This document shows, one piece after another, positions 16,763 through 28,207 of a stretch of DNA of 64,000 nucleotides. Source of the DNA: Bryobacterales bacterium (lineage in GTDB: Bacteria > Acidobacteriota > Terriglobia > Bryobacterales > Bryobacteraceae); assembly GCA_020847045.1 (NCBI GenBank), contig JADLCT010000024.1:1-64000 (forward strand), in the 5' to 3' direction. Made by a program: the position numbers and the translations under genes. The notes below the pieces were generated by a model. The model was not told the DNA's origin, made no database searches, and saw only the letters and a program-made list of their open reading frames with translations. Every line of letters begins with the position of its first letter. Position 1 is the stretch's first letter.

Positions 16763-18022
16763 TTGAAAAGGTCCGGCTCAGACGAAACGCTGCGTTGTTC
16801 GTTTTGCCATAAAAGCCAGGACGCGGTGGGCAAGCTGATCAGCTCGCCCAGCGACTATCCCCGCGCCTATATCTGTGACGAGTGCATCGCCGTGTGCAAC
16901 TCGATCCTGGAAGATGATCGCAACGAACCCGCCGCCGGTCTTCCGAACAAGCTCCCCAAGCCGCTGGAAATCAAGGAATACCTGGACCAGTATGTGATTG
17001 GCCAGGAGGTGACCAAGCGCAAGCTCGCTGTAGCCGTCTACAACCACTACAAGCGCATTCAGATGAACAAGCGCACGACGGCGGAGGTGGAGCTGGGCAA
17101 GAGCAATATCCTGCTGATCGGTCCCACGGGGACGGGCAAGACGCTGCTGGCGCAGACGCTGGCCAAGGTGCTCGACGTTCCGTTCGCCATTGCCGACGCC
17201 ACAACGCTCACCGAGGCGGGCTATGTCGGTGAGGATGTCGAAAACATCGTTCTTCGTCTGCTTCAGAACGCTGATTGGGACGTGCAGCGCTGCCAGCAGG
17301 GCATTATTTACATTGATGAAATCGACAAGATCGCCCGGAAGGACGAGAATCCGTCCATCACGCGCGATGTGTCGGGCGAAGGCGTCCAGCAGGCTCTGTT
17401 GAAGATTCTGGAAGGCACCATCGCCAACGTGCCTCCGCAGGGAGGCCGCAAGCACCCGCACCAGGAGTTCACGCCGGTCGATACGACGAACATTCTGTTC
17501 ATTTGCGGGGGGGCCTTCGTCGGACTGGATAAGGTGATTGGGAGGCGGGTTGGCAAGTCGCCGATCGGCTTCACGCATGACACGGAGGGCAAAGAGGTGA
17601 AGCGCGCCCGCCGGGAAAGCGAGATGTTCGCCGAGATCCAGCCGGTGGATCTGATCAAGTTCGGTTTCATACCGGAGTTCATCGGGCGTCTGCCGGTGGT
17701 GGGCACCCTGGATGAGCTGGACCGCGACGCCCTGGTGCAAATTCTCACCAAGCCGAAGAACGCCATCAGCCGCCAGTACCAGCGCCTGTTTGAGTTTGAG
17801 AATGTTAGACTGAGATTTACCGACGATGCGTTGGAAGCCATTGCGGCGCTTGCGATGGACCGCAAACTGGGGGCGCGCGGCCTGCGCATGATTCTGGAAG
17901 ATCTCATGCTGGATCTGATGTACTATCTGCCGTCATATAAGAAGGTGCGTGAATTTGTAGTCACCAAAGAGATGGTTATGACGCAGAAGATCAACCTCAC
18001 GCTTCTCGAAAAGGCCGGCTAA
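16763..18022 (+). CDS. clpX: ATP-dependent Clp protease ATP-binding subunit ClpX
   Basis: 419 residues, TTG start after a GGGAGG site. The N-terminal zinc-binding domain has four cysteines (C12, C15, C38, C41) in the CxxC...CxxC arrangement. The AAA+ module has Walker A GPTGTGKT (about 118), the GYVGED pore loop, Walker B with IYIDEIDKI, the RKHPHQEF loop and the arginine finger region. ClpX unfolds substrates for ClpP. clpP is absent from the window, so ClpP must be encoded elsewhere. Confidence 0.97.
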   Translation: MKRSGSDETLRCSFCHKSQDAVGKLISSPSDYPRAYICDECIAVCNSILEDDRNEPAAGLPNKLPKPLEIKEYLDQYVIGQEVTKRKLAVAVYNHYKRIQMNKRTTAEVELGKSNILLIGPTGTGKTLLAQTLAKVLDVPFAIADATTLTEAGYVGEDVENIVLRLLQNADWDVQRCQQGIIYIDEIDKIARKDENPSITRDVSGEGVQQALLKILEGTIANVPPQGGRKHPHQEFTPVDTTNILFICGGAFVGLDKVIGRRVGKSPIGFTHDTEGKEVKRARRESEMFAEIQPVDLIKFGFIPEFIGRLPVVGTLDELDRDALVQILTKPKNAISRQYQRLFEFENVRLRFTDDALEAIAALAMDRKLGARGLRMILEDLMLDLMYYLPSYKKVREFVVTKEMVMTQKINLTLLEKAG

Positions 18023-18097
18023 GTCCTGGCCGCGTGCAACTGGGCGCCCGAGTGAGGCATCCAACCGAGTACCGGATGGAAAAAGGGCCTACGCCGC

Positions 18098-18126
18098 TTC
18101 TCATCCCACCCCGAATTTCTTATTCT
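18098..18126 (+). promoter_or_regulatory. Possible promoter very close to lon
   Basis: TTCTCA and TATTCT are 17 bp apart, a moderate match to the sigma-70 consensus. The ATG follows only 11 bp after the -10 and no Shine-Dalgarno sequence is seen, so the message would be almost leaderless. This is a weak call. Confidence 0.25.
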
Positions 18127-18137
18127 CTAAGCACACC

Positions 18138-20549
<2,412 letters not shown>

Positions 20550-20560
20550 GTTCGGCATAC

Positions 20561-20590
20561 CCGGGACCGCACTGCCTGGCGTGGTCCCGG
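20561..20590 (+). terminator. Hairpin after lon
   Basis: CCGGGACC and GGTCCCGG form a perfect 8-bp stem around a 14-base loop. No T-run follows, so it is either a Rho-dependent or mRNA-stabilising structure, or a weak terminator between lon and engB. Confidence 0.4.
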
Positions 20591-20674
20591 CTCATCTCAC
20601 CAGTAAGGAGGCACGGTCGATCGCTCCCCTGCCGGAGACGAACCGGAAACGGGCGGTGTACCGGCAAGCGGAAG

Positions 20675-21250
20675 TTGTCAGCACGGTTTATACTGAGTGT
20701 AGTCAGACCGGGTGATCTCCCGCCGGAGGAGCTTCCCGAGGTTGCCTTCCTGGGCAGAAGTAATGTGGGCAAATCCACGTTGCTCAACACGCTCACGGGA
20801 GTGAAAGGTCTGGCGCACACCAGTTCCACTCCAGGTCGCACGCAAGCCATCAATTTTTTCCGGGTACAAGACAGTTGGTGCTTCGTCGATCTGCCGGGGT
20901 ATGGGTATGCCCGGGTTCCCCTTGCCGTGAAGGATTCCTGGAAGGGCCTGATTGAAGGCTATCTGGCCAGGCGGGCGGCGCTCGTACTGTGCTGCATCCT
21001 TCTGGATGCGCGACGCGGCTGGATGGAGCAGGATATTGATCTCCGCCACTGGCTGCAACACCAAGGAATACGATGCATGGTCATCGCAACAAAGATGGAC
21101 AAACTGAGGAACCAGAAGGAACAGCGGCAGGCGCTGTTGCAACTCCGCGCGCATCTGGACGGCGCGGAGCTGGTGCTCTTCTCGGCCAAGACAGGCCAGG
21201 GAGTGAGGGAAATTTGGCAAGCGATTTCGAAAACCCACAGCAGGAAATAG
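20675..21250 (+). CDS. engB: Ribosome biogenesis GTP-binding protein EngB (YsxC/YihA)
   Basis: 191 residues, TTG start preceded by GCGGAAG. GTPase motifs in order: G1 GRSNVGKST (about 27), G2 region [10 protein letters not shown]3 DLPGYG, G4 TKMD and G5 SAKTG. EngB acts in maturation of the large ribosomal subunit. Its 3' end lies next to rho; possible upstream starts of rho would overlap it. Confidence 0.94.
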   Translation: MSARFILSVVRPGDLPPEELPEVAFLGRSNVGKSTLLNTLTGVKGLAHTSSTPGRTQAINFFRVQDSWCFVDLPGYGYARVPLAVKDSWKGLIEGYLARRAALVLCCILLDARRGWMEQDIDLRHWLQHQGIRCMVIATKMDKLRNQKEQRQALLQLRAHLDGAELVLFSAKTGQGVREIWQAISKTHSRK

Positions 21251-21303
21251 CGGAGCCGGCCACCGGTTCCGTCCCGCCCACACAATCCACCCCGGAGGTC
21301 AGC

Positions 21304-22962
21304 GTGTCGTCCGACAGCAAGACGCCCACCGAAACCAAGTCAGAAGAACCCAGGAAAACACGGGAGGCGGCGCCCAGGCCCAAGGCCGAAGGCGGCGCCA
21401 AGGCGGATCAGCCGAGAGCCGCCAGGCCCGCCGCCGCTGCCAAGGAGCCAGCCGCGGGGGAAAAGCCGGCCGCGGCCGGCGACAAGGCTGCCGATAAGCC
21501 TGGCGATAAATCTGGCGATCGGCCTACTGACAAGCCAGCCGACAGGTCTGCTGACAGACCTAATGACAGGGGTAATGACAGAGCCGCCGAGCGGCCCAAT
21601 GACCGGGGAGCCGAGCGAGCCGGCGACAAGCCGGAGGCAAGGGCCGACATCACGCATCTGCCCGGCGAATCCCGCCGCCATCACCGTCCTCATAACAAGG
21701 ATCAGCAGCCCGCGCTGGACCTGGTGGAGCTGAAGGAGATGAGTATCATCAACCTGCAGCAGATCGCCAAGGATCTGGGCGTCACCGGCATGGCCGGGAT
21801 GCGGAAGCAGGACCTGATCTTCAAAATCCTGCAGGTGCAGGCTGAAAAATCCGGCCTCATTTTCGCCGAGGGCGTGCTGGAATGCCTGCCCGACGGTTTC
21901 GGCTTCCTGCGCGCGCCCGAGTACAACTACCTGCCGGGTCCCGACGACGTGTATGCGTCGCCCTCGCAGATCCGCCGGTTTGACCTGCGCACCGGCGATA
22001 CGATCAGTGGCCAGATCCGGCCGCCGAAGGAAGGCGAGCGCTATTTCGCCCTCATCAAGGTGGACGCCATCAACTTCGAGGCGCCCGAAGAGTCCCGCAA
22101 CAAGATCTTCTTTGACAACCTGACGCCGCTGTATCCGGAGAAGCGGCTGAAGCTGGAGACCACGCGCGACAACTATTCCGGCCGTGTGATGGACATGCTG
22201 ACGCCCATCGGCAAGGGCCAGCGCGGTCTTATCGTCGCGCCGCCCCGCACCGGCAAAACCATGCTGTTGCAGAGCATCGCCAACTCCATCACCACCAATC
22301 ACGAAGAGGTGAACCTGATCGTACTGCTCATTGACGAGCGGCCCGAAGAGGTCACCGACATGCAGCGCTCCGTGCGCGGCGAAGTGATCAGCTCCACCTT
22401 CGACGAACCGGCCTCGCGCCACGTCCAGGTGGCCGAAATGGTGATCGAAAAGGCCAAGCGCCTGGTGGAGCACAAGAAGGACGTCGTGATTCTGCTCGAC
22501 TCCATCACCCGTCTGGCCCGAGCCTACAACGCCGTCGTGCCACCCTCGGGCAAGGTGCTATCAGGCGGTGTGGATTCCAATGCCCTTCAGCGGCCCAAGC
22601 GCTTTTTCGGCGCCGCTCGGAATATCGAGGAGGGTGGCTCGCTCACCATCGTCGCCACGGCCCTCATCGACACCGGCTCCCGCATGGATGACGTGATTTT
22701 CGAAGAGTTCAAGGGCACGGGCAACATGGAAATCCACCTCGATCGCAAGCTGGTGGACAAGCGGATTTTCCCCGCGCTGGACATTCACAAATCCGGCACC
22801 CGCAAGGACGAGCTGTTGATTCCGCGGGAGGACCTGAACCGCATCTGGGTGCTCCGTAAAGTGCTCAGTCCTTTGTCGCCCGTCGAGTCGGTTGAACTAC
22901 TGTTGGACAAGCTGGGCAAGACGCGCAGCAATGCCGAATTTCTGGCCAGCATGAATGGATAA
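21304..22962 (+). CDS. rho: Transcription termination factor Rho with long disordered N-terminal extension
   Basis: 552 residues from the GTG at 21304, which follows GGAGG by five bases. A TTG at 21214 behind GAGGG is an alternative start overlapping engB. The first 130 or so residues are low complexity (Pro/Ala/Lys, then DKP/DRP-type repeats such as [18 protein letters not shown]). Then come the Rho N-domain ([23 protein letters not shown]), the RNA-binding cold-shock fold ([14 protein letters not shown]), and the RecA-like motor with Walker [10 protein letters not shown] and the Q/R-loop region. Rho terminates untranslated transcripts; the extension is the unusual part. Confidence 0.95.
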   Translation: MSSDSKTPTETKSEEPRKTREAAPRPKAEGGAKADQPRAARPAAAAKEPAAGEKPAAAGDKAADKPGDKSGDRPTDKPADRSADRPNDRGNDRAAERPNDRGAERAGDKPEARADITHLPGESRRHHRPHNKDQQPALDLVELKEMSIINLQQIAKDLGVTGMAGMRKQDLIFKILQVQAEKSGLIFAEGVLECLPDGFGFLRAPEYNYLPGPDDVYASPSQIRRFDLRTGDTISGQIRPPKEGERYFALIKVDAINFEAPEESRNKIFFDNLTPLYPEKRLKLETTRDNYSGRVMDMLTPIGKGQRGLIVAPPRTGKTMLLQSIANSITTNHEEVNLIVLLIDERPEEVTDMQRSVRGEVISSTFDEPASRHVQVAEMVIEKAKRLVEHKKDVVILLDSITRLARAYNAVVPPSGKVLSGGVDSNALQRPKRFFGAARNIEEGGSLTIVATALIDTGSRMDDVIFEEFKGTGNMEIHLDRKLVDKRIFPALDIHKSGTRKDELLIPREDLNRIWVLRKVLSPLSPVESVELLLDKLGKTRSNAEFLASMNG

Positions 22963-23008
22963 CGGCGAATTTCCCTTTTATTTCGCCTCTTATTAAAGTT
23001 GAAGCTCA

Positions 23009-23046
23009 TTTGGGGGCCTGTCCGGCAGTACGGATTGGCCCCCAAA
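23009..23046 (+). terminator. Long perfect hairpin after rho
   Basis: TTTGGGGGCC and GGCCCCCAAA form a perfect 10-bp outer stem, and TCCG/CGGA a 4-bp inner stem separated by a 2-base mismatch on each side. It lies 47 bp after the rho stop. No T-run follows. A second, weaker hairpin (GTGCG/CGCAC) lies at about 23057-23083. The rest of the 237-bp gap shows nothing else clear. Confidence 0.5.
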
Positions 23047-23199
23047 CTGTTCTCCGGTTGTGCGATTCCTCCGCACCGGAATAACCTCGTGGCTTACAAT
23101 AACGTCTGTTATAGCGGAAGACTCTCTGCGCGCCAGCCGGCGCCAAGGGAATGATGGTGTCTTTGCGCTACTAACCTCGCGAAAAGAACAAGGTTTTCG

Positions 23200-24900
23200 A
23201 TGCAGCCCTCAGTAAACGCAGCTTCGCATTCACACGCCCCATCCCGGGCGCGAACCTGGCTTGTCGGCGCTTCGCTGCTGGCTGTGGCTGGCGCGGGGAT
23301 CTACATCCGCCAAGCGTCGGCGCAGGAGAAGGGAGCCAAGCAGGCGCCCGAAATCCGATCAGCCAAAGCCATGAGCGGCACGCTGAACAGCACCTTGCGC
23401 CTGACCGGTTCCACGGGAGCGGAGCACTTTTCCCAGCTTCTCGCGCCACAGTTGCACGGCTCACGGTCGGGATTCGGCCGTGACAGCCGGTCGTTCAGCG
23501 CCTCCCGCAGCTCGAATACGACGGTGGCCTCGCGGGCGGCGGGGACCTCCAGCGGCAGCTCCTCGGGCGGCGGTTCAACGACTGTGGCGGCCGACGGCTC
23601 GCTGACGGTTTCCAGCTCCAGCGGAGCACAGTCCAGCTCGCGCAGCTCCTCGGCGATGCGTTCGGCCACCAGCCGCGTCAGCTCCAGCTCCTCCAGTTCA
23701 TCGGCGTCGGCGTCCTCCCGGGGATCGTCTTCCTCGTCCAGCGCCTCTTCCACAATGGGCGCGGAGGGCCTTGGCTCCACGTCGAACTCGCTCAGTGGCG
23801 GCTCCGGCGGTCCGGGCGCCATCGGCACAACTTCGCGCGGATCGGCCGGCGGCGAATTCAGCCTGGTCCTGCAAGATGCCGCAAAGCCGGGCAGCTTCGT
23901 AAAGAAGGGAGACGCCGTCGCCGAGTTCGACCGCCAGTACATGCTCACGCGGCTGGACGACTACCGCTCCAGCGTCGTGCAAACCGAAGCCAGCTTCAAG
24001 AAACTAACCTCCGAGCTGGAGGTGGCCCGCAAGGCGCACCGGCAAACCATCGACTCAGCCAAGGGTGATCTGGACAAAGCCAAGCTCACCATGCGTACGG
24101 CTCCCGTGATGGGCGCCATCGAGACGGAACGCTCGAAACTGGCGCTCGAAGAGGCGCAAGCCCGGTATGACCAGCTCCTCAAGGAAGTGAAGTTCATGGA
24201 GGACAGTCTGCGCTCGGAGATCAAGAACGCCGAGATCGAGTTGAAACAATCGCGCATTGAGCTGCGCCGCGCCGAGATCAATGCCGACCGCATGGTGCTG
24301 AAGGCGCCCATCGACGGCATGGTGGTGATGCAGAACATGTTTCGCGGCTCGGAGTTTGACCAGGTGAAAGTGGGCGACCAGCTCTTTCCCGGCTTCCCCT
24401 TCATGCAGATTGTCGATACCTCCTCGATGGTCGTCAACGCGAATGTGAATCAGGTGGACGTGGAGCGCATGCGCATCGGGCTGAAGGCCACCGTCCGCTT
24501 CGACGCCTTCCCTGATCTCTCTCTGCCCGCGACGGTTCACGCCGTGGGGACGGTCGCCAAATCCAGCCGCTACCGGCCGGATTGGATCAAGGAAATGGCC
24601 GTGGTGCTGAAGCTCGACGGCATGGATCCGCGCGTGATTCCGGATCTCTCGGTGAGTATCGACGTCGTGCTGGGCAACGAGGAAAACACAACCGTTGTGC
24701 CGCGTGAAGCCCTTCAGTACGAAACGGCCGGCGCTGCGCAGACCGTCGAACCCTATGTATGGGTTCGCAGCGGTCCAGCCTGGGAGCGCCGCAAGGTGAC
24801 GCTGGGAATGGTCACGGCCACGTCGGCGAGCATACGCTCCGGCGTGAAGCCCGGAGAGGTGGTGGCCTTAGAGCCGCCTCCGAAGGCCAATATCACCTGA
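23200..24900 (+). CDS. HlyD-type membrane fusion protein with Ser-rich insertion (adaptor 1)
   Basis: 566 residues. One N-terminal membrane segment (about 20-40) precedes a periplasmic adaptor of the RND/HlyD kind: half-lipoyl strand LLAPQLHG, then about 130 residues dominated by Ser, Gly and Ala, then the rest of the lipoyl motif (KPGSFVKKGDAVAEFD), a helical hairpin (about 245-365), the second lipoyl half (MVLKAPIDGMVV) and beta-barrel and membrane-proximal domains. The Ser-rich block splits the lipoyl hairpin at a loop, so the fold could be kept. It is the first of three adaptors in a row ahead of a MacB-like permease and a TolC-like protein. Confidence 0.82.
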   Translation: MQPSVNAASHSHAPSRARTWLVGASLLAVAGAGIYIRQASAQEKGAKQAPEIRSAKAMSGTLNSTLRLTGSTGAEHFSQLLAPQLHGSRSGFGRDSRSFSASRSSNTTVASRAAGTSSGSSSGGGSTTVAADGSLTVSSSSGAQSSSRSSSAMRSATSRVSSSSSSSSASASSRGSSSSSSASSTMGAEGLGSTSNSLSGGSGGPGAIGTTSRGSAGGEFSLVLQDAAKPGSFVKKGDAVAEFDRQYMLTRLDDYRSSVVQTEASFKKLTSELEVARKAHRQTIDSAKGDLDKAKLTMRTAPVMGAIETERSKLALEEAQARYDQLLKEVKFMEDSLRSEIKNAEIELKQSRIELRRAEINADRMVLKAPIDGMVVMQNMFRGSEFDQVKVGDQLFPGFPFMQIVDTSSMVVNANVNQVDVERMRIGLKATVRFDAFPDLSLPATVHAVGTVAKSSRYRPDWIKEMAVVLKLDGMDPRVIPDLSVSIDVVLGNEENTTVVPREALQYETAGAAQTVEPYVWVRSGPAWERRKVTLGMVTATSASIRSGVKPGEVVALEPPPKANIT

Positions 24901-24936
24901 CGAAAAAGCCGCCCCAGAATCAGTAGAGGAAGAACC

Positions 24937-26244
24937 ATGAGCTCGAAAGACGTAAAACCGAAACAGCGGCTAGGCCAGGCCGGCGAAGGCAAATCCAGGA
25001 AACTGATCATCGGCGTGCTGGTCGCGCTGATTGGCGGCGGGGCCGCCTACGCCGCCTACCGGTACACGGGCAAGACGACCGTGGAAGTGCCTGTCGCCCG
25101 CGTGCGCAAGGGCGAATTTGTCATCAGCGTGAAAACGCGCGGCGAGGTGCGTAGCGTCAACTCCGTGCTGATCTCCGCGCCCCAGGTGCCCGAGCAGAAG
25201 ATCGTCACGCTGGCCGAGTCCGGCAAGCCCGTGAAGAAGGGCGACGTGATTGTTGAGTTCGACGCGGCCTCGCAGGAGCAGTACTATCTCGATCGCAGCA
25301 CCAACGTCCGCACCGTGGATAGCGAGATTGTCCAGTTGATGGCCTCGCACCGCATGGTGAACGAGATGGACGGCATGAACCTGATGACCTCCGAGTACAA
25401 CGTGCAGCGCACTGAGCTGGAGGCCAGCAAAGCCGAGGTGGTGAGCGAGATCGAAGGCGCCAAGAACCGTATCGACGTCGGCATCAGCAAGGGCGAACTC
25501 AGCCAGGTGAACACGACGATTGGTTCCCACAAGATCGGACAAGGGGCCGACCTGGAGCGCCTGGGACAAAAGAAGGACAAAACCCTTCGCGATCTGGACC
25601 GGGCCAAGGGCTACCTGTCGAAGATGGTCATCCGCGCCCCGGTCGACGGCATTGTGAACATCCTTCCGAACTTCCGCGCCTCGGGCTCTTTCGGCTCGAC
25701 GCCCCCGCCGTTCCGTGAAGGAGACCGCGCCTGGACCGGTGCGGCCATCGCCGAGATTCCCGATCTGGACCACATGCGCATCGAGCTGAAGCTGGATGAG
25801 GTGGACCGTGGCAAGCTGAAGCTCGGCCAGAAGGTCCGCCTCCGCGTGGATGCGCTTCCGGAGAAGGAGTTCAGCGCCGTGCTGGACTGGATCAGCCCCA
25901 TCGCGGCCATCACCTGGCGCGGCATGGGTCTGACGGAGAAGACGTTTCCGGCGCGCGCCACGCTGAGCTCGGTTGACCCCCGCATGCGTCCCGGCATGAG
26001 CGGCAGCGCGGAAATCATCATCGAAAGCCAGCCCAACGTTCTCCTGATTCCCGCCCGTTCGAGCTTCGCCCACAACGGCAAGCCCGCCGTGTACGTCCAG
26101 CGAGGCTCCAATTTCTCGATCCGGCAGATTGAGGTGGGTAGACGGAACGATACGGACATCGTTGTCGTAGGAGGTCTCGCCGAGGGCGAACAGGTGACGC
26201 TGGAAAGTCCAGCGGAAGCGCTAAAACGGGCCAAGAAGCTGTAG
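24937..26244 (+). CDS. HlyD-type membrane fusion protein (adaptor 2)
   Basis: 435 residues. N-terminal membrane anchor (about 24-44), lipoyl half with GKPVKKGDVIVEFD, a helical hairpin through KAEVVSEIEGAKNRID, second lipoyl half MVIRAPVDGIVNI, then beta-barrel (VRLRVDALPEKEF) and a membrane-proximal domain ending in VPA-like IPARSSF. It has no large insertion and looks like the canonical member of the trio. It links an inner-membrane transporter to an outer-membrane channel. It starts 36 bp after adaptor 1 behind AGAGGAAG. Confidence 0.87.
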   Translation: MSSKDVKPKQRLGQAGEGKSRKLIIGVLVALIGGGAAYAAYRYTGKTTVEVPVARVRKGEFVISVKTRGEVRSVNSVLISAPQVPEQKIVTLAESGKPVKKGDVIVEFDAASQEQYYLDRSTNVRTVDSEIVQLMASHRMVNEMDGMNLMTSEYNVQRTELEASKAEVVSEIEGAKNRIDVGISKGELSQVNTTIGSHKIGQGADLERLGQKKDKTLRDLDRAKGYLSKMVIRAPVDGIVNILPNFRASGSFGSTPPPFREGDRAWTGAAIAEIPDLDHMRIELKLDEVDRGKLKLGQKVRLRVDALPEKEFSAVLDWISPIAAITWRGMGLTEKTFPARATLSSVDPRMRPGMSGSAEIIIESQPNVLLIPARSSFAHNGKPAVYVQRGSNFSIRQIEVGRRNDTDIVVVGGLAEGEQVTLESPAEALKRAKKL

Positions 26245-26278
26245 CGGCGGGGACCGTGCGCCACCAAGGAACATTGTC

Positions 26279-28201
26279 ATGAAGAAACTTGTCGTCAGAC
26301 TCCTCGTCGTAGGCCTGCTGGCCGTGGCCGCGTGGGGTGGTTACACCGTTTTCAAACAGATCCCGCAGCAAAAGGTGGCCGCGTTGCCCACCGCCAAGGT
26401 GCGCCAGGGCGACGTGGTGGTTCGCACCTATGCGCGCGGCGAATTGCGCGCCGTTCGTTCGGCCACGCTCACCGCGCCCAACCTGTTCGGCACCATTCAG
26501 GTGACGCGGCTGGCCGCTCTCGGCGCGCTGGCCAAGGACAAGGATCTCATCGCTGAATTCGACGATTCCGAGTTGCAATCGCGTCTCGAAGAAAAGCAGT
26601 TGGAAATCGACCAGGTGGACGAGCAGTTGAAGAAGGCGCAAGCCGACCTGGCCATCCGCAATAACCAGGACGACGTGGAGCTGCTGCGCACCCGGTATTC
26701 GGTGCGCCGCGCCGAACTGGAAGTGAAGCGCAATGAGCTGCTCTCGCAGATCGACGCGAAGAAAAACCTGTTGAACCTGGAAGAGGCCAAGCGGCGGTTG
26801 ACGCAGTTGGAAAGCGACATTAAGAGCCGTCGCGAACAGGCCGAAGCCGAACTGGCGGTTTTGCGCGAGCGCAAGAACAAGGCGCTGCTCGAGCTGAACC
26901 GCGAAAAAATGCGTTTGAACCAGGTGAAGCTGCTGGCGCCCATGAGCGGTTTGGTGGCCATACGCCAGACGCGGCCCACCTTCTTCATGCCCGGCATGCA
27001 GCTTCCCGACATTCGTGAAGGCGACCAGTTGCAGGCCGGCATGCCTGTGGCCGACATCCTGGACCTTTCCGAGCTGGAAGTGATCGCGCGCGTGGGTGAA
27101 CTGGACCGCGCCAATCTCCACGAAGGGCAGGACGTCGTAATGACGCTCGATGCTCTGGCGGAAAAGAAGCTTTCGGGCAGGATCAAATCGATGTCGGGCA
27201 CTGCGAGCGCCAACGTGTTTTCGAGCGATCCGGCGAAGAAGTTCGACGTGCTGTTCACGGTGGACATGCCGCAACTGCTGACGGCGCTCGGCGCGGGCAA
27301 GGAACAGATCGCGCGCATCATGGCCCAGGCGGAGGCGAACCGGAAACGGGCGCCCCTGGCCGCACCCGCGAGTCTTCTGGCCGTCAACATGGTCGGCGGC
27401 GCCCCGGGCGGCGCACCTCAGATGACCAGCGGCCCCGGAGGCAATGGCGGCTTCGGTGGCGGTGGCCAGAGTGGACCTCCGGGAGCGATGGTGCAGTTCC
27501 GCGGTCCCGGCGGGCAGGGCGACAGGCAGGGCGCCGGTGGTGCTTCCAGCCTCACTCCGGAGCAACGCACCAAGATGCGCGAAATCATGCAGAAGGTGCT
27601 TGGCGGAAAGAGCCTTCAGGAGTTGAGCGGAGACGAACGCACGCAGGCCATGGCCAAAGTGCAGGCTGAGTTGAAGAAGGCGGGCATCAATGCGCCGGCC
27701 GGCTTCGGACGCGGTGGCGGACGAGGACCCGGTGGCGAGGGCGCTGGCGGCGGACGGCGCGGCGAAGGCGGCGCCGACGGCATGCCGATGCTCGGCTTCA
27801 GCACAGGGCAGCGTTACAGCCAGGCCGAATTGAACAATGCCAAACTGCCTCCGCCTCCCGAGCAGGACAACCAGCTCGACGTGCTTCTTCGCCCCGGTCT
27901 TCTGGCCGACGTCGAGATCATTGTCGAGAAGATTCCCAACGCCATCCACGTTCCCGCGCAGGCGGTCTTCCAGAGAGACAACAAGATGGTGGTTTATGTG
28001 AAAGAGGGCGGCAAGTTTGTCCCGCGCGAAATTCACATCAAGAAGCGCAGCGAGAACGTGTTTGTCATCGAGTCCGGTGTCGCGGCTGGAGACGAGGTTG
28101 CCATGGCCGACCCCGAAGCCAAGCCGGGGGATAAGAAGAAGGACGGTAAGGGCGGCGGTGGCGGCGCAATTGGCACCATGCCCGGCGGTAAGAAAGGATA
28201 A
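26279..28201 (+). CDS. HlyD-type membrane fusion protein with Gly-rich insertion (adaptor 3)
   Basis: 640 residues. N-terminal anchor (about 5-22), lipoyl half ending LAKDKDLIAEFDDSEL, coiled helical hairpin (about 100-215), second lipoyl half VKLLAPMSGLVAI, then the beta-barrel. Within the barrel (about 345-520) lies a Gly/Pro/Arg-rich insertion (GGNGGFGGGGQSG) that itself contains a short helical segment, SLTPEQRTKMREIMQKVLGG. The end returns to family form (IHVPAQAVFQRDNKMVVYV) with a Lys/Gly-rich tail. It is followed after 6 bp by the permease gene, so adaptor and permease are translated together. Confidence 0.85.
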   Translation: MKKLVVRLLVVGLLAVAAWGGYTVFKQIPQQKVAALPTAKVRQGDVVVRTYARGELRAVRSATLTAPNLFGTIQVTRLAALGALAKDKDLIAEFDDSELQSRLEEKQLEIDQVDEQLKKAQADLAIRNNQDDVELLRTRYSVRRAELEVKRNELLSQIDAKKNLLNLEEAKRRLTQLESDIKSRREQAEAELAVLRERKNKALLELNREKMRLNQVKLLAPMSGLVAIRQTRPTFFMPGMQLPDIREGDQLQAGMPVADILDLSELEVIARVGELDRANLHEGQDVVMTLDALAEKKLSGRIKSMSGTASANVFSSDPAKKFDVLFTVDMPQLLTALGAGKEQIARIMAQAEANRKRAPLAAPASLLAVNMVGGAPGGAPQMTSGPGGNGGFGGGGQSGPPGAMVQFRGPGGQGDRQGAGGASSLTPEQRTKMREIMQKVLGGKSLQELSGDERTQAMAKVQAELKKAGINAPAGFGRGGGRGPGGEGAGGGRRGEGGADGMPMLGFSTGQRYSQAELNNAKLPPPPEQDNQLDVLLRPGLLADVEIIVEKIPNAIHVPAQAVFQRDNKMVVYVKEGGKFVPREIHIKKRSENVFVIESGVAAGDEVAMADPEAKPGDKKKDGKGGGGGAIGTMPGGKKG

Positions 28202-28207
28202 TCGGGC

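Noticed and set aside
21480-21650. Short tandem repeat region (gataag/gacag units) as a mobile or VNTR element
   Set aside because: The units are imperfect and in frame with the rho gene; they encode the DKP/DRP repeats of the protein.
23301-23948. 215-residue acidic ORF on the minus strand opposite adaptor 1
   Set aside because: It is the antisense of the Ser-rich insertion: serine codons read backwards in this frame give Glu/Ala/Leu. No ribosome site or conserved motif, and adaptor 1 is well supported.
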